Part shown: positions 1 to 38,500 of the stretch, in pieces
Layout of the letters: each line of letters begins with the position of its first letter
Position numbering within the stretch: position 1 is the first letter of the stretch
Origin: Aurelia coerulea
Lineage: Eukaryota > Cnidaria > Scyphozoa > Semaeostomeae > Ulmaridae
Assembly: GCA_039566865.1 (NCBI GenBank)
Contig: CM076945.1
Coordinates: 6,127,501-6,191,500 of the forward strand
DNA: 64,000 nt
Reading direction: 5' to 3'
Program-made: the position numbers and the translations under genes
The notes under the pieces: model-generated
The model's input: only the letters and a program-made list of their open reading frames with translations
Told to the model about the DNA's origin: nothing
The model's database searches: none

Positions 1-28046
<28,046 letters not shown>

Positions 28047-28339
28047 CTTCACCGCTTCTGCACGCGTTGCAGTAGTATCTACCAAATGTCCAGGGAAGAA
28101 ATTAATAACTGGCCTAAATGGCCTAAGCAGCATTCTGCGATTAATCATTTTAAATTGCCTCTTTTTATCGTCCACTTCTCTTTGATACTTCTATATTTTG
28201 TTAATACAATAACATTAAAGTCTTTTACCACAAATGAATACTTCTACCGCTGGCATTTACACAAAATATCTTCTGGTGAAGCAACTCTTCTGCTCTGCTT
28301 AAATTTTTTCCGCCATCTTACAACTTAGCTGCATTGTGT

Positions 28340-28390
28340 TTTGACACGTGGAGCATGCGCAGATGCTCTTTCCCCGTAACCCAATCAGAT
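28340..28390 (-). promoter_or_regulatory. Candidate SEL1L promoter elements
   Basis: About 300 bp upstream of the SEL1L start lie an E-box CACGTG (28345-28350), an NRF1-like GCATGCGCA (28353-28361) and a CCAAT box (28381-28385). This cluster suits a TATA-less housekeeping promoter. A canonical ER-stress element (CCAAT, nine bases, CCACG) is not present, although SEL1L is stress-induced in other animals. Inferred, not proven. Confidence 0.35.
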
Positions 28391-28574
28391 AGAAGCACAT
28401 AGCCATTACCAAGAAGTAACTGGAAAACTATTGCACGACATTTTCCATTCCATTTCATAAATGTTTCCTTACTTTATTGAATGTAAATTCTTTTATATCA
28501 AAGTTCCTTCTAATAATATAAAAGTTGTTCATATTTGTAAAGATTCCTTGCTTTTATGTACATAATTCCTCCAG

Positions 28575-28682
28575 TTTTTATAAAACTTGTGCGTTTTTAT
28601 AAAACTTGTGCGTTTTTATAAAACTTGTGCGTTTTTATAAAACTTGTGCGCTTTTATAAAACTTGTGCGTTTTTATAAAACT
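28575..28682. repeat. 19-bp tandem repeat
   Basis: About five and a half copies of CGTTTTTATAAAACTTGTG. Degraded units continue at 28859-28930, after the MITE at 28684-28858, which therefore inserted into the array. Confidence 0.85.
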
Positions 28683-28683
28683 A

Positions 28684-28858
28684 CATAGGCGTAGGAGACA
28701 GGGGGACAGGGGGGGCTGCAGCCCCCCAACGTCAGAAAAATTTGCAAAAATCAGCCATAATCGGGCAGAAATCCGCCTCAAGTCGGGCAAAATTATCTCA
28801 AACAATGGAATTTTATCGGGCAGCCCCCCCCCAAATTTTATCTCCCCCTACGCCGATG
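28684..28858. mobile_element. 'cataggcgtaggag' MITE, TA target
   Basis: 175 bp with inverted ends CATAGGCGTAGGAGA and TCCCCCTACGCCGATG, flanked by TA. G-runs and C-runs lie next to the ends. Inserted in the 19-bp tandem array. Confidence 0.7.
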
Positions 28859-29439
28859 TAAAACTATGCCAAGTTATAAAACTTGTTCCAAAGTTTAAAA
28901 CTTGTGCCAATTTATAAAACTTCTTTGGTTTTCCTATTCATAAAACTTCATCCCAACCACAGGTAGCGGGGGGAATTGGTGTAAAATCAATACAAATACC
29001 TCTCTTACTCTTTCTTGTTTCAATTTCTGCCAAGTTCGTCTTGTCATGGAAATTAGTGTAAATCAATACAAAGATCTCTCTTTTTTCGGAGGCTGGAACT
29101 AGTTCCAGGCAAGAAATGGCGGTTAGCCTACTGCTCGTGATGGCAGATAAAAATTTCATGTGCAAGTATTTGATTTGAAAGCATTGAGATCCAATTGAGA
29201 TCTTGTTGATACTTAGCCTGTTAGCCAGACCCAATTTCAAACTATTTCCTTTGAAACTGGATCCTGGTTAACCGCTAGTTGATACTGTGTTCAACTATGA
29301 ATAGATGCTCCTGAAAGCACTGCTTAGAACAGCTGCAAGGAAATGGAAACTAGTTCATAAAAGCGAGATAGACAAAAAAACAGCAGTAGAAAAATTCCAA
29401 TATGCAATCTCTTCATTTCCCCTGCGGCTACCTGCAGGG

Positions 29440-29640
29440 TCCAGGAAGACTGCTTTTAATGTGCTAAGGTTTGTTTACACCCACTTCAAGTTAAATGATC
29501 AGTCTCTTGATAAAACCTATTTTGATCTCTTTAACAAATTTCCCGCCATGAAAATATGTGCCATGAATGTAAAAAGTAAAATATTACTTAACAAATCCCA
29601 AGAGTATGGTCACATGACTTGAAATGGGTAAATCGAACGT
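29440..29640 (-). mobile_element. Reversed fragment of the 26188 family
   Basis: Contains ATGTGCCATGAATG, TGATCAGTCTCTTGATA and ATGGTCACATGACTTGAA, which mirror the left part of the element at 26188 in the opposite orientation. Confidence 0.55.
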
Positions 29641-30010
29641 AAGGTGATCTTGTCCAAATATTCAAATCCTATCGCGCATAGAAATTGATTCATTAGGGGG
29701 TCGGTATTTGACCCAGAGGGCAAAGATTTCCTTTCTTTGGATTGACTTCTCTCAAAGTGAAAAAACGGAGCTATAAGGACGTCATCTATAAATAGAGCAA
29801 AGAAAGCTGCTACTCACTACTCACGTTATTGATTCTCCATGAACGTCTCAAAATCATCAAATACAATAGGCTAACAATAGAATACCCAGACTCCTTCCGC
29901 GCAGTGCTTTTATCTCCGTTGATCCTCTTTATTGATGATTATGATCGAATGTGCAGTTTCTTGTTTATTACAGACTTACGCCTCGGTGATATGATACACC
30001 ATGGATCCTA

Positions 30011-30180
30011 AAGGACAGTTTCCAGTCAGTGGAATTTTCCGCGCGGGCGGAATTTTACACAATAAAAAGTCATTCAACCCGTAAATTTCTATCCAATTAC
30101 AGAGCAACATTTTCTCTTGTAAACAAAAGAATTTCCGTCCGCTCGGAAAATTACACTGACTGCTGACGGGAAACTGGCCT
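30011..30180. mobile_element. Small inverted-repeat element
   Basis: Ends AGGACAGTTTCCAGTCAGTG and CAGTGACTG-type right end with GGGAAACTGGCCTTTT; an inner pair GGAATTTTCCG / CGGAAAATT. About 170 bp, no coding capacity, duplication not clear. Confidence 0.5.
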
Positions 30181-30348
30181 TTTCAGCCCGTTTGTAACTT
30201 TAGAGCCGCGTTGAGAAGTTAGCCCTGCGTCTGCGTTACGGTCAAAGCATGTTGCATGAATAAAACGACGGACTCTGCAGGAAAATGCAGGTTTTCCTTC
30301 TCACCCCACTTTGGGGGAGGGTAGTTTGCTTTTTCGGGAGATCGACTA

Positions 30349-30567
30349 GCCTGCATGCAGACCATGATTCTTTGTGAATGTGGAGAGATCTCCTGAAAGA
30401 AGACTAAAGTGAAACCAATCTGCACGCTGCCAATTCGATAGGTTTCCCTTTCAGGAGATCTTTCCACTTTCAGAAAGAATCATGGTTTCTCCTCCAGCAG
30501 ATGCGCTGACACTTCGAAAAGTAGAAGGTTGTCTGAAAAGAACTGAACTGTTTCTGCACGCAGGCTA
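30349..30567. mobile_element. 'tagcctgcatgcagac' MITE with long inner hairpin
   Basis: Starts TAGCCTGCATGCAGACCATG and ends CTGCACGCAGGCTA. The inner pair ATGATTCTTTGTGAATGTGG / TTTCAGAAAGAATCATGG and two GGAGATC motifs fold on each other. Same family as 15283 and 44053. Confidence 0.6.
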
Positions 30568-30714
30568 GAGGGCTAGAGATGTGCTATGTAGTTTCCTCAA
30601 AGCCCAACTTGCCCTAGTGATGAGAAAATGTAACCTTGCGTGTGTCTGATCGCAGAAGTTGAGAAGATCCTTGTCGTAAATTTGGCTCTTATGGCAAGCG
30701 GATGTCACCATAAG

Positions 30715-31540
30715 TAGAAAAACCCACTTTTTCTCAGATAAACTGGGTTTTTCTGCAGAAAACCACACTTTTTCTGGAAAAGCTCACTTTTTCTGGAGAA
30801 AAAATCCACTTTATCTGATAAACCCACTTTTTCTGGCAGATAAAGTCGGTTTATCTGGAAAACCCACTTTTTCTACTAATAAAGTGGGTTTCTCAGATAA
30901 AGTGGGTTTCTCTCTAGAAAAAGTGGGTTTATCAGATAAAGTGGGGTTTTCTCAGATAAAGTGGGTTTTTCTCAGAAAAAGTGTGTTTTTCTCAGATAAA
31001 GTAGGTTTTTCTCAGGATTGCAGTCAATTCGCAGGCTTTTTGTGGCCGAAGATCGACCAAGTTTTGAAACTGCGCTGCGTACAGAAGAAGACCTTTCTTT
31101 CTCCTTTCATTTTGTTCCCGTCGGGGCTGCATGTGTCTCAAGGCTTCAACATCAGAAATTGCATCTCCAAGAAAATCATTAAAACTGTCCATATTTAAAA
31201 AAAAGAAGTCTGAAAACCAAGATAACACGTGCAGAATAGTCCTCTAACGCAACGCCCACTTTATTTGGGAAAAACCCACTTTATCTGAGAGAAACCCACT
31301 TTATCTGAGAAAAACCGACCTTTTCTGAGAGAAACCCACTTTATCTGAGAAAAATCCACTTTTTCTGAGAAAGACCCACTTTATCTGAGAAAAACCAACT
31401 TTTTCTGAGAAAAACCCACTTTATCTGAGAAAAACCCACTTTATCAGTAGAAAAAGTGGGTTTTTCAGATAAACCGACTTTATCTGCCAGAAAAAGTGGG
31501 TTTATCAGATAAAGTGGGTTTTTCTCCAGAAAAAGCGAGT
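30715..31540. repeat. Mirror-oriented minisatellite of a 'gtgggtttttctcagataaa' unit
   Basis: Dozens of imperfect copies of a roughly 20-bp unit, GTGGGTTTTTCTCAGATAAA, in both orientations: mixed at 30715-30850, forward at 30880-31015, reverse at 31250-31450, forward again at 31450-31540, and a little more at 32028-32095. Opposite blocks can pair over long distances. The repeated peptide read from it (KVGFSDKVGFS) is a by-product. Confidence 0.85.
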
Positions 31541-31544
31541 TTTT

Positions 31545-32022
31545 CCATGAGCGATAGGACACCAAGTGTGTGCCACCTTAACGTTATTTTGGTAGCGAGC
31601 CACCTTAATCAATTGTTTTTAGTGTTTTTGCCTATTTTTACTTGGTAGTGAGCCACCTTATCGCGGTTTCGCCATTTTGAAATTTTTGGTAGTGAGCCAC
31701 CTTAAGTGCAGATCCACCTTTACGGTTAAGGTGGATCTGCACTTACGGTGGCTCACTACCAAAAATTTCCCTGATTAAACAAGCGATAGTGCTGTTTGAT
31801 CAGAATTATTTACTTACCTGATTCCCAGACCCACTGACTAGGATTTGGGAACTAGTCAGGGGTCTGGGAACTGGTAGAAAATAATTTCAAAATGGCGAAA
31901 CCGCGATAAGGTGGCTCACTACCAAGTAAAAATAGGCAAAAACACTAAAAACAATTGATTAAGGTGGCTCGCTACCAAAATAACGTTAAGGTGGCACACA
32001 CTTGGTGTCCTATCGCTCATGG
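31545..32022. mobile_element. MITE family C, copy 2, inserted in the minisatellite
   Basis: 478 bp with the same ends as 15555 (CCATGAGCGATAGGACACCA), flanked by TTTTT on both sides (31540-31544 and 32023-32027). Its centre is longer than in copy 1 by an insert around 31775-31880 that holds its own inverted pair (CCCAGACCC...GGGTCTGGG). Confidence 0.85.
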
Positions 32023-32139
32023 TTTTTCCAGAAAAAGTGGGTTTTTCTGCTGAAAAACCCAGTTTATCTGAGAAAAAGTGGGTTTTTCTGCTTATATGGT
32101 GACATGCACTTGCCATACTACCTGAGATTGAACCATGTC

Positions 32140-32212
32140 CGCCTGACTGTTCCGGCTGCAAAGTCAGAACATTGCGCAACTTCGCTACAGCACCTTCTTC
32201 GCAACTCATGAT
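32140..32212 (-). repeat. tRNA-like SINE head, degraded
   Basis: Minus-strand copy of the block also at 27773 and 41638 (GAAGGTGCTGTAGCGAAGTT, then CTTTGCAGCCGGAACAG). Confidence 0.4.
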
Positions 32213-32214
32213 GA

Positions 32215-34880
32215 TTTTTCAGATTTTTCATAGTTGTTGGGGGAGATGAAGTGCTGACCCTATTGTTTTGATGCATTGTGTTTCAGCTTTGTTGTGAGCG
32301 AATCGATGTTGGGGCACACATTGTCATGCGCATCGCTGCTTTTTGTTTCTTCCCTTGTTCTCAACGGAGAGGCTAATTTGCAAATTACACAAGTGAAATA
32401 AATAGTTACTGCGCATGCGATCTGGAGCCCTTTTTGGGGGTTCCTTGAGGCAGGCTCACAACTTTCCCGTTTGTTTTCCCAACAAATAGGAACAGATAGA
32501 ATTTAGAAATTTCCTGAAAAGTTATTATTGACTTTTCACCATGACTCAGCAATAATGGTCTTCGAAACTTGTAATCTATTTATAAAAGTTAGTCATGACA
32601 GTTGAGATTAGAAAATTCTTCAAAAACCCAAGCTTATAAAACAGCGGCAGCTCATGGTTGCCTTTCTTATGCATGAAAGCTTATCTTATTTTCTTGTCTG
32701 AAATGTCAGAAACCGCAAACAAAACGCTTTTAAAGCACCCCCGTCTTAGTGCCCCGGTGAGATTCCAGATTTTGTCCAGAGTCCTGATGGTGTTTGAAGA
32801 ATACACATTTTTATAAGAAACTTGGATCAGCACCTGATACTAAAAGTTTCTTAATTTCGCATGAAAATTTCGGTGGTTTAGTAGTAAAAGTTTCTTAATT
32901 AGTTTCTTATTTTTTGGGGGTCTAAAATTGCGTTTGGTCTCGAAGTTGAGCCTTCTTATCGACAATGCATTTTGCATTGAAATTGTCACCACGAATAAGA
33001 CATGCACATCAAGGCAAAAAGTTACCAATTCTTTGCAGTCAAAACTTGATAGTCACAAACTCAATGCCGCCAAAAAATGAAATTTTAGAGTTTCGTAATC
33101 TTAATGGTTCTTGAACGTAGTAATAGAGTTTCTTAATTTTGATCATCGTAGTACTGGTTTCTTATAAACCAGTTTTTATAAAAAAACGCGTACCGTAAAA
33201 GGTCCATTTAGTCCCCTCTCTATTCAGCCCCTTTCTCTAGAAAGTCACTTCTAAGACAAAATTTCAAATAATCCCCCCCCTCTTCATTTAATCCTCCTAC
33301 TTATATCAAATGCCAGAGGTTACCAAAGATTTTCCATTAATAACTTTGTTTGCATATTGTTTTGAAATGGTTGGGGATAAAAACTGTGTCGAATTTGTGC
33401 ACTTACTCGTAAAATTGTATAGTGATTCAGCTACCGGGTGTCTCAGAAAAAGTACTCCTGTTTAAAAAACCACCAAAAATTGATTTTCAAACCTTTGATG
33501 ACATGTTCTCTTTGAATTGCTTCGTAAAGACCCAGAAATATTCACAGATGATAAATCTTTGCTTTTGATACACCAAGGTAGGAAATGGGTCCCACTGTGT
33601 GTTTTTCTTTGGGAACAGGGTCGATTGATTGGCTTAATATTTTTGATGGAGACTAGAAGACATCACAACAGAGAGAGAGAGACAAGATTGACGATAAGAA
33701 AGAAAACGAAGGTCGTATATAACAATTTATTTCATCAATTGTACAATCATGCGCCGTTACCTGTGTATTCGAAAATTCAAGAAAATCTATAAAAATATTG
33801 TTGATTCAGATTTTTCTAGAAGAAGTCAGGCCTCAATCAATAACTTGATTGGGTAAATGAACGTCTGGTTTGACATTTTACTTTCATGGGGCAAATGCCT
33901 GGGGGGTACATGACTTGAGGATGGACGGGGGTCTCCCGCCCTGTTTTCAGAAAGCTACCCTCTTCTAATTACCGAAGCTTGCTTTTAATACCCACTTTTA
34001 TGATGAATTTTGGCGGAAAAGTGCCCATTTTGACCATTTTTGCGAATTTCAGTAGCTTGTGGACAGGCCAGGCCACCAGGCCAATTTTTATTTTTTTGGC
34101 CTGTCCACAGGCTAGAATTGCAGCAAAACCCCACCCATGTTTATGGAAAATCTGCCGAAAAAGGACCCTTGTTTAGAGAACTTTGGACCCAAAAACCCAC
34201 CCATATGGGTGGCACATACCCGTACCCTAAATATGTTATGTACCCCCCCCCCCGGGGGGGGGCAAAAGTTACAGTTAACTCGAGTTGAATCTGTGCCGCT
34301 GTGCAAGCATCAATCCACGGGAACATGTTTTCCTTTTAGGTCGAACAAGGGATGCGAGGACCCCTTAAAACTAGCTCTTGTGTGCTGAAGGGCTGCCCCC
34401 TCTAGTAGAAAATAGAAACATGGAACAAGAAAAGTATCGGAATTGCCGCAGCTTCGAAGAAGCTCATTGATCTGAAGGTCACCATGTGCTCTTTCCTGTT
34501 TGCAATGGTTATTTTGAAGCATTTTCCCTAAGCTGTTTTACAGGACCGTCGAGAGGGGGGGGGGGTAGCCAGGGTAGTTACCAGGGGGCCCGGGGCCTTT
34601 GGGGGCCCGCAAGAAATAAGGTATGTATCTTTCCTTTGTTGTAATTTTCTTTCGGGAACGATTTCAGGCCCGTTAGCCCACTGAGATTCTAAATTAAATC
34701 TAAAAGCAGCGTTTTAACAGTGTACAGGAGGGTGTGGCTCAAGGATAAAAGGGCGTGGTCCGAAAAATTTTCCGGGGGGCCCCCTTCATACCCTAGCCCT
34801 GGAGCCCGGCCCATCTCTCGACGGCCCTGTGTTTTAAACTTTGTTCTGTACCAGCGTTCTTCGTACATGGCTAATGAGCC
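32215..34880. other. Intergenic stretch, no gene recognised
   Basis: Only scattered repeat pieces: a partial copy at 33188-33430 of the element at 57464-57720, and a C-run/G-run palindrome at 34243-34262. Short open frames here (for example 33517-33792) match no family I know and lie in repeat-like sequence. Confidence 0.5.
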
Positions 34881-34884
34881 CCTT

Positions 34885-35065
34885 TAATTAAAGGGAATCG
34901 ACATAGTTAAAAGCTGGCCCGGGCCAAGTTAAAAATATCATTTATTGTATTCAACAACTTTGACGCCTGCCGTTTCATTGCGTGGCGAAGGAAACAGTTG
35001 GTTTGTGGGCGTTTCTTAGGCCTATTTATTGCAGATTGTCGTTATAGCTATGTCTATTCCCTTTA
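34885..35065. mobile_element. 'aagggaatcgacatag' MITE, copy 1
   Basis: About 180 bp with inverted ends AAAGGGAATCGACATAG and CTATGTCTATTCCCTTTA. A second copy lies at 62818-63000 (shared AGTTAAAAGCTGGCCCG and TTTGTGGGCGTTTCTT). Confidence 0.7.
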
Positions 35066-35246
35066 ATTTTGTAATATTTTTGCACGGCCACCTGTTGAAC
35101 GCTACCATGCTACTTTCAGTGCCGGGGCACTTAGACGGGGGTGTTATTCAAATGTTGACATCAATAAATATGCAAGATAAGCAACATTTGTCCTCATTGA
35201 TCCTGTTCACATAACGTTAAACAATCTCAACAATGCTTGGTAAGCT

Positions 35247-35253
35247 TATAAAA
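35247..35253 (+). promoter_or_regulatory. TATA box candidate for the MOXD1-like gene
   Basis: TATAAAA lies 52 bp before the first ATG of the monooxygenase gene, so transcription would begin near 35280 and leave a 5' UTR of about 25 bases. Position and match are good; use is inferred. Confidence 0.45.
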
Positions 35254-35304
35254 TATTAGGTACTAAAGTTAAAGCAAAACATTTCCAGCTTCTCGTGTGA
35301 GATT

Positions 35305-35592
35305 ATGGCGCATTCACTGTTTATCGTCGTTTTGCTTGCTGTTGCAATACTGAACTTAGTTTTTGCAGCAAATTTGGAAGCAGAATATGATCATTCAGCA
35401 TGGCTTGAACCGAATGAAATTTATAAACTTCATTGGTCAGTGAATCGTGCAGATAAGTCAATAAAGTTTGCAGCAGAAGTAAAAACAACAGGATGGATTG
35501 GATTTGGGATTTCGAAAGGCCTAACGGGGAACATGGTGGGTGCAGACATCGCCATTGGATGGGTTGATTCTGCTGGAAAAGGTTTTATCAAG
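35305..35592 (+). CDS. MOXD1: MOXD1-like exon 1 (signal peptide, DOMON start)
   Basis: Codons 1-96. MAHSLFIVVLLAVAILNLVF then A is a signal peptide. DOMON strands follow: LHWSVNRADKSIKFAAEV, GWIGFGISKG, GADIAIGWVD. Donor GTAGGC. Confidence 0.95.
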
Positions 35593-38500
35593 GTAGGCGC
35601 GCGTGATTATTGTAGATGCAGAATTAGATGTCTAGTGATCGTGAGTTCTGATCGTAATCATTATCAGCAGTGATCATGATTTGATGATTAAGCTGGGGCA
35701 ACACAAGAAGGACACAAAGTTATCCGCAGACGAAAAGTTTGTCAAGAAAGAGATACAAAATGAATGTTCTCCGTGTTGTCGAAGGTCGTAGATGATATTC
35801 ACTTCCTCAGCGAGTGCCCTGTGTATTAAGCTGTATTGAATTTGGAGATTAGAAACCCCCACAATGATGGCCATGAACTTTTTAAGCAAGTGATTGCCCG
35901 TGTTTGCTGATGACAATATAGAAAATACAAGAAGGTTAACAAAAATCCAAAAGGAGGAATTTTGGATCCATGACAAAATTGTATCGGATAAGCCTCCCAT
36001 TTACACTGTTTATCCCAATCCATAACACTTTTTTTCTTCGACCTACCGAATGATTTTGTACTGGAGGAGTGTAAACCCACTTGAACCGAAGCAATTTTGT
36101 ACGAAGCAAAACTGCACTGGTACAGTGTAGATCTCTTGTACGAAGTTGTTACAGTTCAAGAGCGTTTACAGGCCTTTACATTGCATTGCTCTGCTCTGCT
36201 CAAGGACACAATCTTTCTGTAGCTCGAAGGAGCAAATGTGTTACGGATTTGTAGGAATTGGGATCGCAGAAGCCCGGGGGGGGGGTATTTGATTTACGAA
36301 AATACGGGGACGTGCCGCTGGAAAATCTGAAAAGGCACCCTGTACCGGAGTAAAATTCCCGAAAATGATACCCTGTCCCGGAGTAAAACTTTAAAAATAA
36401 TACCCTATTCTTGGGTTTCTTCATACAAAATTGTAGGTTGCCCTGGGAATTTGATATAAAATTGATAGAAATCTATCAGAAAATGCGGAAATGTTGCCAT
36501 CCAAACGATTTAAATCATATTCGCGGAGTGCAAATAGCTTACAATGACGATACGTAGTCAATTATACAAAATATGAACCCTGTCATGGAGCCGACCATAC
36601 AAAAGTGATACCCTGTCCCGGAGTAGGAATCCTGAAAATGATACCCTGTTCGGCGGCACGTCCCCGTACTGAAAAATAGATGAGTACCCCCCTCCCCCCC
36701 CCGGGCACAGAAGTAGCTAAGCCCTAATCTAGAGCGCGACCCCTTGTCATGACGCTCAAGTGGTGCGGCCCCAAGGGCGCCGGAGCCACGGGGCAGCGGG
36801 GGCAGCGCGGGGGCAGCAAAGTGCCCTTTCCAAAAAATGCATTTCAGAAAACTATTGATTAATCGCGCCTGTTAGTTGGAAGCGAGTTGTTTCTCGTCCG
36901 CAGTCACAATAATAGAACGATTCCTTCTGCTCTCAAGATTACAGTACGTTCGAAGGACACTACCATCATGACTACCATCATGCCATGTCATAATATCGAT
37001 GCCAACACAGCGCAAAGACAACATGAAAGCCAACGGGAAGGTAAAAGTTCTGAATCAAAAAATCGCCGCCCTTGGAATGGAAAGAATTAACAATAACAAC
37101 ATTGTTGATGCTGACCTTGGTAGGAAGAAACTGCATCTTAATATGAAAGGGACTGATAAACTAGCAAAAAACTTTACTAATTATTTACGGACTCTTTGAT
37201 GAGGTTCCTCAGGTGAGGCAAGCTGATCCAGTCAATGGAGGGGGAGGCGAAGGCTATTATCATCATCCATTGAGTTTTAAGAAAGGCCTGACCATCGCAT
37301 CTCTGAATATAAATGGGCTTAGAGGGCACTTTGACGAGCTTCAATTGTTTCTACAGAGCTCAGGTATTCATATCCTTGCTTTGAACGAGACCAAGCTTGA
37401 TCCTCAATACCCTAAGAAACTCACTGCGGTGGCTGGTTACCAGCAGAAACGCCTTGATAGGACTTGCAATGGTGGGGGTGTCTCTCTTTATGTCAGGGAC
37501 TCCGTAAAATTCAAACCTAGGGATGATGTTCCCACGGACAATCTTGAGCTAATTTGTGTAGAGATTCAGCCTCCCAAGTGCAAGTCTTATCTTGTTGTTT
37601 GCTGGTACAGGCCACCAAATGACCCTGTTGGTTCCTTCAGTAAGTTGGAGAGAGTTCTTTCCTATCTGGATAAGGAGGGCAAAGAAATTATTGTTCTTGG
37701 AGACACAAACTGTGATCTCACAATAACAGCCCCTGACCATCCTGCTGGGAATAATTCCAAACACATTTGCAATCTCTATGAGCTCTTTAGCCTCAAACAG
37801 CTTATTGAGGAACCAACCAGGGTCACACTTACTTCATCTTCCATCATAGATCATATTGCTACAACATCTGCCAGAAACATCATTGAATCTGGAGTGCACA
37901 AGGTTTCCATGAGTGATCACTATATGGTCTTTTGTGTCCGCAAGTTTGAGGGTGCATTAAAGAAAGACCATAAGGTGATCACAACCAGATCTATGAAAAA
38001 CTTTGACAAAGATGCATTCCTTGCTGATGTTGCTGGCATTTGTTGGGAGCAGGGACTTAATGAAACAGATGATGTTAATGTGCTTGTCACCCAGTGGTCA
38101 ACCCTTTTCTCCTTGATCATTGACAAGCATGCTCCCATCAAGACATTGCGGGTTTCTGAGAGGTACTGCCCATGGGTGAATGAAGACCTAAAGAAGCTAA
38201 TACGAAGCAGGGATAAACTTAAGAAAGCAGCTGTTAAAAGCAAATCTCTGCTTCTTATGAGCTCCTATAGGCATATTAGAAACAAAATTAACAAACAAAA
38301 TTCTGAGTTGAAAAGGCAGTACTTTTCGGAAAGACTCGCTCAAGCTAAAGGCAACATGAAGGAATCTTGGAAAACGATCAACCAGGTGTTAAATAAAAGA
38401 TCTAAATCCACAAACATAGATCTTTTGAAGGCACCTGGAGGGGACATTTTGAATAGGTAGGAAATCTCCAACACTATGAATGAATATTTCTGCTCAGTCG

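Noticed and set aside
28340..28390. ER-stress response element upstream of SEL1L
   Set aside because: CCAAT and CACG motifs are present but their order and spacing do not match the known element.
30884..31565. Repetitive protein KVGFSDKVGFS on both strands
   Set aside because: A by-product of the 20-bp minisatellite; it appears in several frames and both orientations.
33517..33792. 91-codon plus-strand frame
   Set aside because: No recognisable domain, no splice context, and it lies among repeat fragments.
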